Assembly: GCA_964434865.1 (NCBI GenBank)
Contig: CAYSWV010000016.1
Span: 1 to 64,000, forward strand
Direction: 5' to 3'
DNA length: 64,000 nucleotides
Source of the DNA: CAYSWV01 sp964434865
Lineage (GTDB): Bacteria > Cyanobacteriota > Cyanobacteriia > Thermostichales > Thermostichaceae
Numbering within the stretch: the first letter of the stretch is position 1; each line of letters opens with the position of its first letter. The translations under genes were made by a program, and so were the position numbers. Below the pieces are notes generated by a model that was not told where the DNA came from, made no database searches, and saw nothing but the letters and a program-made list of their open reading frames with translations. Shown piece after piece: positions 24,879-34,312 of the stretch.

Positions 24879-27284
24879 ATGGTTTTATCTCAAGATTCCA
24901 ACCCAACCTCTGCAGACGCAGGCTACTACGATGTAGAGTCTGAACTCGAATTAGGCAGACAGCTAGTTAAGTTGGGGTTGTTATCTGATAAGCAACTCGA
25001 TCAGGCTTTACAAGAGCAGCAAACCACTCGTTTAAAATTGGGTGAGCTTTGCTTAGAGCATGGTTGGATCTCGCCCTTAGATTTCTATAGTCTCACGCCA
25101 AGCAGTAATCTCGCCTTGGGTGAAATCTTAGTGTTGTTAGGCTATCTTGAATTCGATCAGTTGCGAGTGGCCCTTAGTCAACAGCGACGTTTTGGCCGCC
25201 GATTAGGAGAAGTTTTGGTCTGGAAAGGTTGGTTACAACCTGAAGATTTGGAAGATGCTCTCAAGATTCAGACTCAAATTCAACAGCACCCTTCGGATAA
25301 TGCTTGGGAGGCTCTACAGGGTGCTATACCTACCCATCAGCCTACACCTGAAGCTATTGACGAAGATGAGGAGTTTGATCCGGAACCTTTGTTTGAAACT
25401 GATTTGGATACTATTCAGTCTGTCAGTGTGATTCAGGATGAGACTGATGAGGCTCCCGTGCAGGCAGTTGGCACAGAACTGGCTCCTGATACTGAGTCCA
25501 GATCATCTGAAATTCAACCCAAAGCACCCCCTGAATCTCCAGCCAGAGCTACACAAGCTTGGTCATGGAGAGTAGCTCCCCCTAGAGGATCAACTCCTGA
25601 CGATTATGTAGCTCGTGAGCGATCGTATCTGAGTCGGATTCATGAATTAGAGCACTACATTCAATTGCGGGAACAAGAGTGGGATGTTCTAACTGCTGAA
25701 ATGAACCAGCAGGTCAATACCTTTCAAGAGCAATATCTCAAGCGGATCTCCCAACTGGAGGCCAAAATTAAGTCCCAAGACATGGATCTCCAACTCAAAG
25801 AGCAAACCTCTACTGAAGATGCCACTCAATTAAAAACTCAATTATCCCAACTGGATACTCTACTGCAACAGGCACAACACCAGATTGAAAGCCTGGAATC
25901 TAGCCTTCAAGGTTCTAATCAATTAATTAGTAGTCTCGAACACGAACTGGAACAAACTCGAGTTCAGGTTCAAAAGGGTCAGCTCCAACTCCAGAAACAG
26001 CGGATTCAGTACAACCAAGAATTGAATCGATTGCAGTTACAACAAGAAGAAAGCAAAAGCCAAGAACCCTTACCTGATTCGGCTGAGGAGGCTGGCCACC
26101 TTCAGCAACAACTTGAACAGTTACAACAAGCCCTTACTCAAGCCCAGGCGCAGATTCAGACTTACGAGAGCCAACTGCAAGCCTACCACCAGATGGACAG
26201 TCAGACGAAGCAACTCCAACTGCAACTGACAACCACTCAAAATGAAGTAGCAGAGGCTCAATCAGCGCGCACCTATCAGGAGAGTGTAGTTCAACGTCTG
26301 CAATCTGAGCTTGATGCCCTCCAAGCCACATCTGCCCAATCAGCCACTGAGATCACTCAACTCACCCAGCAAGTCCATGAGCTTCAGAATGCTTTACAAG
26401 CCAAATCCTTTGAATTAGAACGCACTCAACAACAAATAACGACTCTAAAATCTCAGTCACAGACTCAAGAGCAGAGACGAGCTATGTTGGCTAGTGAGTT
26501 AGAACATACCAAAGACCTGCTATCGTCCTATCGTCAGAGTGTTGAGTCACTGCAGGTTAATCTCAAAGCCAGCCAGGATCACAACCATATTTTGCAAGCA
26601 GGTTTAGATCAACAACGCTTAATTGCTGAGGCGGCCCAAGCTGAGATCAGTACATCAAGTCTGCCGATCATCAAGTTATTAGAATCTCGCTTAACTCAAT
26701 CACATGCTCCCGCTCCAGACACTAACGAGATCCCTGAGCCTCTTAGTGTTGACCAGTTATCGGTGACACAACCCGCTCCCCCCACAACAAATGGGTCAGC
26801 AGCAACAGGGTATGCCCTAAATCCGGGATCAGGACCCCATCCATCAACTTCAGAATCAGTTCAATTCCACCTCGATCAGGCTGATAGCGACCTGGGTACT
26901 CTACCGGTATTAACGCCCTGGGCTAGAACACTTTTTTTCAATCTACAAGAAGCAGGCTTAGTCAATGATCAGCACATTGAACAGGTTCTATCCACTTGGC
27001 AGAGACAAGGCGGGAAGTTGACTCAGGTGCTATCAGATTGTACAGGACTTGACCTAGCAACGGTTAGATTTTTTAGTGATGGAGGCTATTCTGCTAAGCT
27101 TTCTGGGTGTCAGCGCTTGGGTGATTATTTAAAAGCCGCAGGACTGGTCACTGAAGATCAGATCTTAGAGGTCATTGAGAGACGTCAACCTAGTCAGCTC
27201 TTGGGAGAAGCTCTTGTGGAGCAGGGCTATGTTAAATCAGCCACCATTGATTACTTTATGCAGGTCTTTATGCCTGGGGCTTAG
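24879..27284 (+). CDS. Coiled-coil protein with repeated MshEN (GspE-N)-like motifs
   Basis: An 801-residue protein. Residues 25-130 hold four copies of a motif of form LGxxLVxxGLLxxxQLxxALxxQ, starting near 25, 54, 80 and 109. The last about 115 residues hold two clear copies more (LGDYLKAAGLVTEDQIL, LGEALVEQGYVKSATI). Between them, about 230-600 is a long Gln-rich coiled coil. The motif is that of the MshEN domain, found at the N-terminus of type IV pilus and type II secretion ATPases, where paired copies bind cyclic di-GMP. There is no ATPase domain here. A role in pilus motility or polar assembly is plausible; cyanobacterial HmpF is also a long coiled-coil motility protein, but I cannot claim orthology. 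Confidence 0.68.
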   Translation: MVLSQDSNPTSADAGYYDVESELELGRQLVKLGLLSDKQLDQALQEQQTTRLKLGELCLEHGWISPLDFYSLTPSSNLALGEILVLLGYLEFDQLRVALSQQRRFGRRLGEVLVWKGWLQPEDLEDALKIQTQIQQHPSDNAWEALQGAIPTHQPTPEAIDEDEEFDPEPLFETDLDTIQSVSVIQDETDEAPVQAVGTELAPDTESRSSEIQPKAPPESPARATQAWSWRVAPPRGSTPDDYVARERSYLSRIHELEHYIQLREQEWDVLTAEMNQQVNTFQEQYLKRISQLEAKIKSQDMDLQLKEQTSTEDATQLKTQLSQLDTLLQQAQHQIESLESSLQGSNQLISSLEHELEQTRVQVQKGQLQLQKQRIQYNQELNRLQLQQEESKSQEPLPDSAEEAGHLQQQLEQLQQALTQAQAQIQTYESQLQAYHQMDSQTKQLQLQLTTTQNEVAEAQSARTYQESVVQRLQSELDALQATSAQSATEITQLTQQVHELQNALQAKSFELERTQQQITTLKSQSQTQEQRRAMLASELEHTKDLLSSYRQSVESLQVNLKASQDHNHILQAGLDQQRLIAEAAQAEISTSSLPIIKLLESRLTQSHAPAPDTNEIPEPLSVDQLSVTQPAPPTTNGSAATGYALNPGSGPHPSTSESVQFHLDQADSDLGTLPVLTPWARTLFFNLQEAGLVNDQHIEQVLSTWQRQGGKLTQVLSDCTGLDLATVRFFSDGGYSAKLSGCQRLGDYLKAAGLVTEDQILEVIERRQPSQLLGEALVEQGYVKSATIDYFMQVFMPGA

Positions 27285-27329
27285 CCCACTTTCATGCCTT
27301 GAGATCAATCCTATCTAGCTGAGTATCAG

Positions 27330-28284
27330 ATGGCCAAAACATTTCAACTCCCTGGAATTCTAGGTCAGGATCTGGCTTTGAGTGTGTTACAAGCCGCTAT
27401 TAACCAGGATCGTGTGACAACAGCCTATTGCTTCGCAGGGCCGATTGGAGTGGGTCGCAGTTTAACAGCTCGCTGGCTAGCTCAGGTGTTACTGTGTGAA
27501 GCTTTCACTCATCACGACGTGCCATTACCCTGTCAAACTTGTCTCAATTGCCGACTGGTGCAACAGGGAACCCATCCTGATCTACTTTGGGTTGAGCCCA
27601 CTTTCTACCATCAAGGCAAATTACTCACGGTTGCCGAGGCTGAAGCTGCACAAGTCCAGAAACGATCACCCCCTCAAATTCGGCTAGAGCAAGTCCATGC
27701 CTTGGTTGCGTTTACGGCCCGAGCACCACTACGTTCTCATCGATCGGTAGTTGTGATGGATGGGTCAGAGACCTTAGCTGAATCTGCCGCCAATGCTTTA
27801 CTCAAAACGTTGGAAGATCCAGGCCAGGCCACCTTAATTCTAATGACCCCCAATACGGCCACTTTACTGCCTACTCTAGTCTCTCGCTGCCAGTGTATTC
27901 CCTTTCGGCGCTTGTCGTCCGAGCAGCTCACTGAAATTTTAAGGCATCAAGGGTATTCAACTCCCTCCCCTCTATTACTCACTCTAGCTCAAGGCAGTCC
28001 CGGCCAAGCCATTCAAGCCATTGAACAGTGGCAATCCATTCCACCCGAGATCATCGATCAACTTCAGAGCTGGCCTGAAAGTGTGATTCAAGCCTTAACG
28101 CTCGCCAGGATGGTGGCCAAAACATTAGATATCCCTACGCAACTCTGGCTAATTGAGTACCTGCAGTATTACTTCTGGCACCAACAGCAAACCCATCGCG
28201 TGAAACAGCTAGAACATATGCGTAAACAGCTTCTACAGTTTGTCCAACCTCAACTGGTTTGGGAAGTTAATTTATCAATCGGTC
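27330..28284 (+). CDS. holB: DNA polymerase III delta-prime subunit, 3' end lost in assembly gap
   Basis: 318 codons are visible before the N-gap at 28285. The protein is a clamp-loader AAA+ ATPase. The P-loop reads GPIGVGRS, with Arg in place of the catalytic Lys, as usual for delta-prime. A zinc-binding set CQTCLNCRLVQQGTHPD lies near residues 69-86. VVVMDGSETLAESAANALLKTLEDP and the sensor LVSRCQCIPFRRLS follow. Delta-prime works with delta and tau/gamma to load the beta clamp. The expected length is about 320-330 residues, so only the extreme C-terminus is missing. The apparent reading through the gap into 28523 is artificial because the phosphatase gene begins there in another frame. Confidence 0.88.
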
Positions 28285-28384
28285 NNNNNNNNNNNNNNNN
28301 NNNNNNNNNNNNNNNNNNNNNNNNNNNNNNNNNNNNNNNNNNNNNNNNNNNNNNNNNNNNNNNNNNNNNNNNNNNNNNNNNNNN
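28285..28384. other. Assembly gap of 100 N
   Basis: Exactly 100 undetermined bases, a conventional placeholder length, so the true distance between holB and the next gene is unknown and small genes could be missing. Confidence 0.98.
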
Positions 28385-28458
28385 CATGACTGGGATCCTC
28401 TACCAGCTTCTAGGGTACCCAGCTTACACTAGAATTACTTCGATCTTGAGTGCTACCT

Positions 28459-29298
28459 ATGTTGGAATTGCATTGCCATACCACCTGCTCAGATGGATCA
28501 CTAACCCCAACTCAACTGGTTAAAGCCGCGGCTAGTGCCGGTGTTAAAGCCTTAGCGATTTCTGATCATGACACCATGCAAGGCTGGGATGACGCTTACG
28601 AAGCGGGTGATCGTTACCAGGTTGAAATTGTACCCGCTCTAGAACTGAGCACGATGTGGCAAGGCCATTCTTTGCATATTTTGGGCTTTTATCCCTGCCG
28701 AGCACAACTAGCGATCCCATTAGAGGCCCGGCGACAAGGACGCGTACGTCGAGCTGAAGCCATCGCAGCTAAGCTAGCGGAACTAGGCTATCCTATTCAA
28801 CTGCCTGACCTTGAAATAGCACCAGGACGACCTCATTTAGCTCAAGCATTAGTAGCAGCGGGTCATGTTCGCAGTAGACAGGAAGCCTTCGATCGGTTTT
28901 TACATGACCATGGTCCTGCATACGTTCCCTATGAGCGGTTCTCGGCCCTACAAGGGATCCAGTTACTGCGAGCATGTGGAGCTGTCCCTGTTTGGGCTCA
29001 TCCTGCCTTATTTCGTGGCCATTTTGATTCCACCTTCAAAGATTTAGTGGAGGACGGCTTAATGGGGCTTGAAATCTATCATCCTGATCATGATCGGGGT
29101 GTCATTAAGCGCTATTTAAAGTTGGCCGCACAGTATGATCTGGTGGTAACTGGAGGCAGTGATTATCATGGCCCTAACAATCGAGGCTACACCTTGAATA
29201 TGATGAAATTAGATCTGAGTTTGCTAGATCAGTTAAAACAGGCTCATCAATCGTTAACTCAGGCCCTTAACCTAGCAACTCCTATGGAGTCCAGCTAA
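28459..29298 (+). CDS. PHP-domain phosphoesterase (TrpH/YciV type)
   Basis: About 279 residues from ATG 28459; a GTG at 28450 in the same frame would add three. It opens with LELHCHTTCSDGSLTPTQLV, the HxH metal motif of the PHP superfamily. AISDHDTMQGW, PALELST, HILGFYP, VWAHPA and GGSDYHGPN follow, supplying the remaining metal ligands. Related enzymes hydrolyse 3',5'-nucleoside bisphosphates or 5'-nucleotides from RNA. Length is normal. The end overlaps the convergent hydrolase gene by 27 bp. Confidence 0.86.
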   Translation: MLELHCHTTCSDGSLTPTQLVKAAASAGVKALAISDHDTMQGWDDAYEAGDRYQVEIVPALELSTMWQGHSLHILGFYPCRAQLAIPLEARRQGRVRRAEAIAAKLAELGYPIQLPDLEIAPGRPHLAQALVAAGHVRSRQEAFDRFLHDHGPAYVPYERFSALQGIQLLRACGAVPVWAHPALFRGHFDSTFKDLVEDGLMGLEIYHPDHDRGVIKRYLKLAAQYDLVVTGGSDYHGPNNRGYTLNMMKLDLSLLDQLKQAHQSLTQALNLATPMESS

Positions 29299-30222
29299 AG
29301 CATACGTGGGTTCTAAGCTGGCCACCCATTCTAGTAACAAGGTATTGACCCAAAAGGGGACCTCATCATGAGCGCAGTGACCCACGCCTGGGATTTTAAC
29401 CAGGTCTATGCTAGGTTGCCAGGCTTTAAACTTATCAGCCAAGAAACTGGGTACAGCTGGATCCTCTTTGCCCCATAACAGCAAGATCGGAGCCTTAAAC
29501 TCCGGTAGCACCCGCTTAGGGCTGGAAAATCGACGAGTGAGGACGGCACGTAGGGCATCTAAAAACACGTACTCAGCCCCTGGATCGAAGGCTGGTTCTA
29601 AAAAAAGAGTGACCAAATCATCATCAACGACTTCAACTTTTTTGTAGATATTTTTGATCCATGCTCGCAGAACCTCAGGCTGGCGCAACCAATTAAACAG
29701 CAATGGGTAGGTTAAAGGGCAACCAATTAAGCCTAACAAAACCTCGAAAAAGCCTTGAACTAACCATTCAAAAGGTTGCGGTAATTCATCAGGGTGGGGT
29801 CCATCAGCACAGCTGATCAAACAAAGTCCCTTGGCAATTTGGGGATAACGAGCTGCCGCAAGTAAAATGACCAATGCTCCAACGGAGTGACCCACTAAAA
29901 TGGTAGGCTTCTGCAAAAAGGCATTCCAAAATTCAAATACTTGATCAATCCACACATCAACCGTATAGCTAATTTCAGGCTTAGCACTTCCACCAAAACC
30001 CAGTAGATCGAGGGCATAGACAGGTCGATGAGCGGCTACCGGCTGAATATTATGACGCCAATGACCTATGGAAGCCCCAAACCCATGAACCAATAAAACT
30101 GGTGTTAGATCAGAATGCTCAGAGTCATGATGAGTATAGTGGATAGTCCATCCGTTCCAGCTCCATTGATGAGAGCGTCCAAAGCGTTGATCTGATCGAA
30201 ACTTATGCGGCGTTATCACCAT
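29272..30222 (-). CDS. Alpha/beta-fold hydrolase
   Basis: A 316-residue protein without a signal peptide. It has the oxyanion region VLLVHGFGASIGHW, a DLLGFGGSAKP loop, the nucleophile elbow VGHSVGA (Ser near residue 117), an acidic residue in LLWGKEDPAVP and the catalytic His in GVGHCAHDE. Such proteins are frequent in cyanobacteria; the substrate cannot be inferred. The end overlaps the PHP gene on the other strand by 27 bp. Confidence 0.85.
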   Translation of the reverse strand: MVITPHKFRSDQRFGRSHQWSWNGWTIHYTHHDSEHSDLTPVLLVHGFGASIGHWRHNIQPVAAHRPVYALDLLGFGGSAKPEISYTVDVWIDQVFEFWNAFLQKPTILVGHSVGALVILLAAARYPQIAKGLCLISCADGPHPDELPQPFEWLVQGFFEVLLGLIGCPLTYPLLFNWLRQPEVLRAWIKNIYKKVEVVDDDLVTLFLEPAFDPGAEYVFLDALRAVLTRRFSSPKRVLPEFKAPILLLWGKEDPAVPSFLADKFKAWQPSIDLVKIPGVGHCAHDEVPFWVNTLLLEWVASLEPTYALAGLHRSC

Positions 30223-30247
30223 GACCCTGCATTAACCTTGCTGCTCT

Positions 30248-30877
30248 ATGATTTTAAGCGATCTGGAGTGGCCTATACAGCCGCCTTCTCTTGATCTAGA
30301 ACCTACTATCAGCTACTTGCCTATGACTGTAAAGCGTCGCTATTTCATTGCCTTACTACCGCCGAGTCCTATTCAGGCAGAAGTAACAGCGGTTAAAGAG
30401 TACATTAGCCGAACGTTTGAGAGTCGAGCCGCTTTACGATCTCCCCCTCATATCACCCTGCAAGCTCCCTTCGAGTGGCTAGAATCAGATATTGATCAGG
30501 TCCGGACCTGCCTAGCTCATTTTGCATCAGGGTTGATCCCCTTTACAGTCTCCCTTTCCGGATTTGGAGCTTTTGTGCCAAGGGTCATCTACATCCAGGT
30601 TGAATCCACCGCCGATCTGACTCATTTACAAACCCACCTAGCGACTTGTCTCAAAGAGTCACTGGCTATTGTTGATGCTAAAGCGGCAACTCGTAAATTT
30701 ACGCCGCATATGACCGTTGCGTTTCGAGATCTGAGCCGACAAAAGTTCAAAGCAGCCTGGCCCGATTTTCAAGACCGACCGTTTGAATCAACCTTTATTG
30801 CTACCGATCTCACTCTACTCATTCATACAGGTCAACGATGGGTTATCGATCAAATCTTTCCCTTTAACAAGATCTAA
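30248..30877 (+). CDS. 2'-5' RNA ligase / cyclic phosphodiesterase family (LigT-like)
   Basis: A protein of up to 209 residues in the 2H phosphoesterase superfamily. The two diagnostic HxT motifs are SPPHITLQAPF and TPHMTVAFRDL, about 90 residues apart. The family acts on 2',3'-cyclic phosphates or 2'-5' linkages. The upstream 25 residues are unlike the family, and ATG 30323 (MTVKRRYFIALLPP) is a credible alternative start giving 184 residues; neither start has a strong ribosome binding site. It is divergent from the hydrolase gene. Confidence 0.83.
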   Translation: MILSDLEWPIQPPSLDLEPTISYLPMTVKRRYFIALLPPSPIQAEVTAVKEYISRTFESRAALRSPPHITLQAPFEWLESDIDQVRTCLAHFASGLIPFTVSLSGFGAFVPRVIYIQVESTADLTHLQTHLATCLKESLAIVDAKAATRKFTPHMTVAFRDLSRQKFKAAWPDFQDRPFESTFIATDLTLLIHTGQRWVIDQIFPFNKI

Positions 30878-30885
30878 GACTGGAG

Positions 30886-32847
30886 TTAGTTGGACAGCCT
30901 TTGTTTATAGGCTCGCAGCTGTTGGCGATACTCTGTCAATTCAGCTGGATTCGTGAGAACAGCTTCAGGATTAGCTAGCTCCTGTCCTTCAACTTGTAGG
31001 AGTAAGATCGCAATGGATAGTACAAAAGCAGGAAGGGTAGGCGTGCAATGCCCATCTGTATCACTTGGAATTAGGGACAATAGTTCATCTCGACCGGCAG
31101 CTTGGATTTTATCTTGATAAAGTTGGGATTGAATAAAAGGAACTTGAGGATCTCGAGTCGTGTGGAGAAGCACCGTAGGAATAGAGATCAATCCTGTTGT
31201 TTGATACTCAGCTTCAACCGTGGCAAAAGCCGCAGGATCACCTGAAACCCGTTGGACTAGCTGATTAAGTAAAACATCGTTACTTGATCCTTCATAGACG
31301 CGATCTTGATTATCACCCGCCAAACCGCCTACTCGTGCAACAGCATCCTCAAACCCAAAAACATGGAAGAAAATGACATCAGTAACCGCCTCCGTGATAA
31401 CTTCCAGATTTTGGCGATCAGCGGCAATTCCAGCAACATCTAAATATTCAATAGCCAAATCAACATCAGCAGCAACAGCGGCTTCAATCCGGGGAAGGTA
31501 AACACTAACCCAATTTTGTCGGACTTCAGGAGGAATGTTGAGGAGGTCACCAGGAATGAGATTTGGATAAAAGTAGTCAAATAGAACACGCCCATCTAAC
31601 AAATAATCTAATTGACTTTGAAAATCACCCAAGGGACCACAAACAAATAGAGCACCCTCGAATAGAGAGGGAGAATCTTCAGCTAACTGAGCTGCAATTA
31701 GGGACCCAAGCGATAGAGCTGACAAATAAATCCGTCGGGGCTTACCATACGTTTGTTCAAACACATCTATGAGTTCCAGCAGATCAGGGCGGCCAGCATC
31801 ACCGTTTAACACCCCGTTGGCATCAAAACTAGTGGTAGCAAACGCAAACCCCAACTCGACAGAGATGCCTGTCACTGAGGGCAGATCAGAAAAGGGTTGA
31901 AGTTGTTCTTCTGGGATCTCAATGGGCCGGGTGACTTCGGTATAGCCGGTTGTATAAAGAACCAGATCACTTTGGCCGGGTACCCAACCTTCGGGAGCAC
32001 ATAATCGATAGATAGCCCCACTAGAGAGGGTTCGATCAAAATCGCATTCAGCTGGCACATGGGGTAACACCTGGCCCGGGACCGCTAAGATATCAGCTGC
32101 GGTTAAAGTGCTATTAGGTAATAAGGCATTGATCACGGTGGCTAGTGTCTCGGCCGTCCGAAGTTGAGTTGGCAAAAATAGAGCCGCATAGACAGCTGCC
32201 ACATCGGTCAGAGTAGGAGCAATAGGGCCTCCCGGAGGGGCTGGTAATTCTCCATCATCTACATAATTCACACTAAATCGATTGGGCACTGGGGCCAACT
32301 CTTCTATTTGATAGGGTTCTGATCGAGTCGGGAATAACGTATTAGCAGTCTCAACCACAGCTTGACTGGTGCGGGCCTCCAACGGTAACTGGGAAAGGGC
32401 AAACATCAGAACAAAATCATCAAAACTGATCGCCGGAAAGTCATCAAAGTAGATCAATTCTGTCTGAGTTGAAAGTAAATTATGGGATAGCTTAGCCTCA
32501 GGCGCGGCTGGCAGATTCCAAGTCTCTGCAGTAAGGGGTTTCAAGGCATCGGGTAAGATAGCTCGGTAAGTGTGGATCGGGCCCTGTCCAGGTATTGTCT
32601 TAAAAGTAGCTGATTGAATTTGGATTTGATCCGGCACAGCCCTACCGTCAGCTTCAATTTGAATTTGTAACATCCCTGCAGCGGGTACATTAGGAATGGC
32701 TAGGGTGGAACCATCACTTGAGGGCTGATCAGAGTCCAGACTGCCAGGATCCAAACTACTAATAGAATTTCTAGAGCCACATGAGATCAGCATGGACGAA
32801 CAGCACCCTAGAGTGGCTAAGACTAAACCTAGTTGACGCATTCCCAT
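30886..32847 (-). CDS. Lipoprotein alpha/beta hydrolase
   Basis: A 653-residue protein with a lipoprotein signal: a short hydrophobic stretch and lipobox LISC, with Cys at about 23. It has a Ser/Asp-rich linker. The N-terminal half (about 50-260) is not recognised. The C-terminal half is hydrolase-like: VLYTTGYTEVT, nucleophile region RIYLSALSLGS (first Gly of GxSxG is Ala), TVLLHTTRDPQVPF with the acid, and a final His in SDTDGHCTP. It probably acts on an ester or peptide outside the cytoplasm. The long N-terminal region distinguishes it from ordinary esterases. Confidence 0.7.
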   Translation of the reverse strand: MGMRQLGLVLATLGCCSSMLISCGSRNSISSLDPGSLDSDQPSSDGSTLAIPNVPAAGMLQIQIEADGRAVPDQIQIQSATFKTIPGQGPIHTYRAILPDALKPLTAETWNLPAAPEAKLSHNLLSTQTELIYFDDFPAISFDDFVLMFALSQLPLEARTSQAVVETANTLFPTRSEPYQIEELAPVPNRFSVNYVDDGELPAPPGGPIAPTLTDVAAVYAALFLPTQLRTAETLATVINALLPNSTLTAADILAVPGQVLPHVPAECDFDRTLSSGAIYRLCAPEGWVPGQSDLVLYTTGYTEVTRPIEIPEEQLQPFSDLPSVTGISVELGFAFATTSFDANGVLNGDAGRPDLLELIDVFEQTYGKPRRIYLSALSLGSLIAAQLAEDSPSLFEGALFVCGPLGDFQSQLDYLLDGRVLFDYFYPNLIPGDLLNIPPEVRQNWVSVYLPRIEAAVAADVDLAIEYLDVAGIAADRQNLEVITEAVTDVIFFHVFGFEDAVARVGGLAGDNQDRVYEGSSNDVLLNQLVQRVSGDPAAFATVEAEYQTTGLISIPTVLLHTTRDPQVPFIQSQLYQDKIQAAGRDELLSLIPSDTDGHCTPTLPAFVLSIAILLLQVEGQELANPEAVLTNPAELTEYRQQLRAYKQRLSN

Positions 32848-32928
32848 ATCCAGAGCCTTGAAATTTTCTAAGTATAAAAGTATCTCTACACCTTCGCAAG
32901 GTCACTCGTCTTTATTGAAAAGATAATG

Positions 32929-32999
32929 CCAGCTTAATCTTGACCAATCCAGCTTAAGCCTGATCAATAAGGTTGTAACGGATCAATAAAATTGTAACG
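32929..32999. repeat. Two adjacent tandem duplications (20-bp and 19-bp units)
   Basis: Two head-to-tail copies of CCAGCTTAATCTTGACCAAT-like sequence (32929-32948, 32949-32968) run into two copies of GATCAATAAGGTTGTAACG-like sequence (32962-32980, 32981-32999). The two sets overlap by seven bases. They lie in the 255-bp divergent spacer between the lipoprotein gene and hisZ. Confidence 0.85.
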
Positions 33000-33102
33000 A
33001 TTGACTACAGGTCGGAAGCCGCATGAGATCAGTGCTGCGAGATCAGGGAATGGAATAGACACGGTATGATCCCTCATAGGCCTTCATTCAACAACCAGGG
33101 TT

Positions 33103-34299
33103 ATGCATAGCACCTCTCTCAACCGATCTCTTCGTCCCCCTGTGGGATCGCGTGACTTACTGCCATTAGATGTGGTTCAACAACAATGGGTGGAAGAGCG
33201 GTTAAGCCATGTGTTTCAACGCTGGGGGTATCAACGGATCATTACGCCAACTCTGGAACGAGTGGAAACGTTAACCGCTGGAGGATCCATTCAGCTTGAG
33301 GCAGTGTTGCAAGTGCGAGATGCTGAGGGCACCATGTTAGGTCTGAGGCCTGAATTTACGGCTCCCATTGTGCGGGCTGTGGCCACTCGTATGGCTGAAG
33401 TTCCCTTACCAATCCGGGTTTTTTATCAAGATCGGGTCTTTCGCAATTCACAAAAAGATCAAGAATTTTATCAAGCAGGTGTAGAGCTAATTGGTGCTGC
33501 AAGTTGGCTAGCTGATGCTGAAGTGATCCTGATACTAGCTGATAGTTTACGAGAACTAGAGATCAAAGACTGGACCTTAGTGATGGGGGATGTGGGGATT
33601 ACAGAAAGCTTACTTAACTTACTCTCTCCCACTACTCGTACCCCTATTCGACAAGCCATTAGTCAGTTAGATTATGTGTTTCTGAAAACCACACCTCTGC
33701 CTGAATCGGATCGCTTGATTGGTCTACAAATTTTAGATTTACGAGGGGAGGCCGCCTCAGTGTTACACCGCTTGAATCAACTCTCGTTACCCTCACAGCA
33801 ACGGGAACGCGTGACGCATCTCAAACAACTCAGTCAACTTCTCCATCATCACGGCATCAAGGTTGTGCTTGATCTAAGCTTATTGCAACGATTTGCTTAT
33901 TACACAGGCATTGTCTTTCAAGCCGTTGCAGGTACGGATGTGATTGGTCTAGGGGGGCGCTATGATCAGCTCTATTCAGTTTATAGCCCTACAGGAGAGC
34001 ATCAGCCGGGTATTGGCTTTACATTGTTATCTGAAAAATTACAGCGGCTCCTCACCTCATTAGAGCGACTCCCTCAACACAGTCAACCCAGTCAAAGGCT
34101 TGTGGTACCTACCGATGAAGCCGCTTTCCCTGCAGCATTAGCACTAGCTCAACAATGGCGACAACAGCCGACAGCTCGGGTTGAAATGGATCTACTCATG
34201 CAGTCTTCTGAGGCAGTAGAGCACTATGCCCGGCAGCGACAAATTGATGAAATTATATGGGTCCAAGCCGATGGTAGCTACCATAGTTTAGTACTCTGA
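33103..34299 (+). CDS. hisZ: ATP phosphoribosyltransferase regulatory subunit HisZ
   Basis: A 398-residue class II aminoacyl-tRNA-synthetase-like protein. GSRDLLPLDVVQQQWVEE starts the catalytic-core fold, motif 2-like IRVFYQDRVFRN lies near 105-116, and GLGGRYDQLYSVYSPTGEHQPGIGFTLLSEKLQRL lies near the end of the core. It lacks the C-terminal anticodon-binding domain of HisS, which points to HisZ. HisZ activates the short HisG in the first step of histidine synthesis, so the genome is expected to have a short-form hisG. It is followed after 13 bp by the J-domain gene. Confidence 0.9.
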   Translation: MHSTSLNRSLRPPVGSRDLLPLDVVQQQWVEERLSHVFQRWGYQRIITPTLERVETLTAGGSIQLEAVLQVRDAEGTMLGLRPEFTAPIVRAVATRMAEVPLPIRVFYQDRVFRNSQKDQEFYQAGVELIGAASWLADAEVILILADSLRELEIKDWTLVMGDVGITESLLNLLSPTTRTPIRQAISQLDYVFLKTTPLPESDRLIGLQILDLRGEAASVLHRLNQLSLPSQQRERVTHLKQLSQLLHHHGIKVVLDLSLLQRFAYYTGIVFQAVAGTDVIGLGGRYDQLYSVYSPTGEHQPGIGFTLLSEKLQRLLTSLERLPQHSQPSQRLVVPTDEAAFPAALALAQQWRQQPTARVEMDLLMQSSEAVEHYARQRQIDEIIWVQADGSYHSLVL

Positions 34300-34312
34300 G
34301 TCTAGCAAGTGT

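Noticed and set aside
28385..28523. Extension of holB through the gap
   Set aside because: The apparent continuation crosses 100 unknown bases and then lies in a different frame within the PHP gene; holB most likely ends inside the gap.
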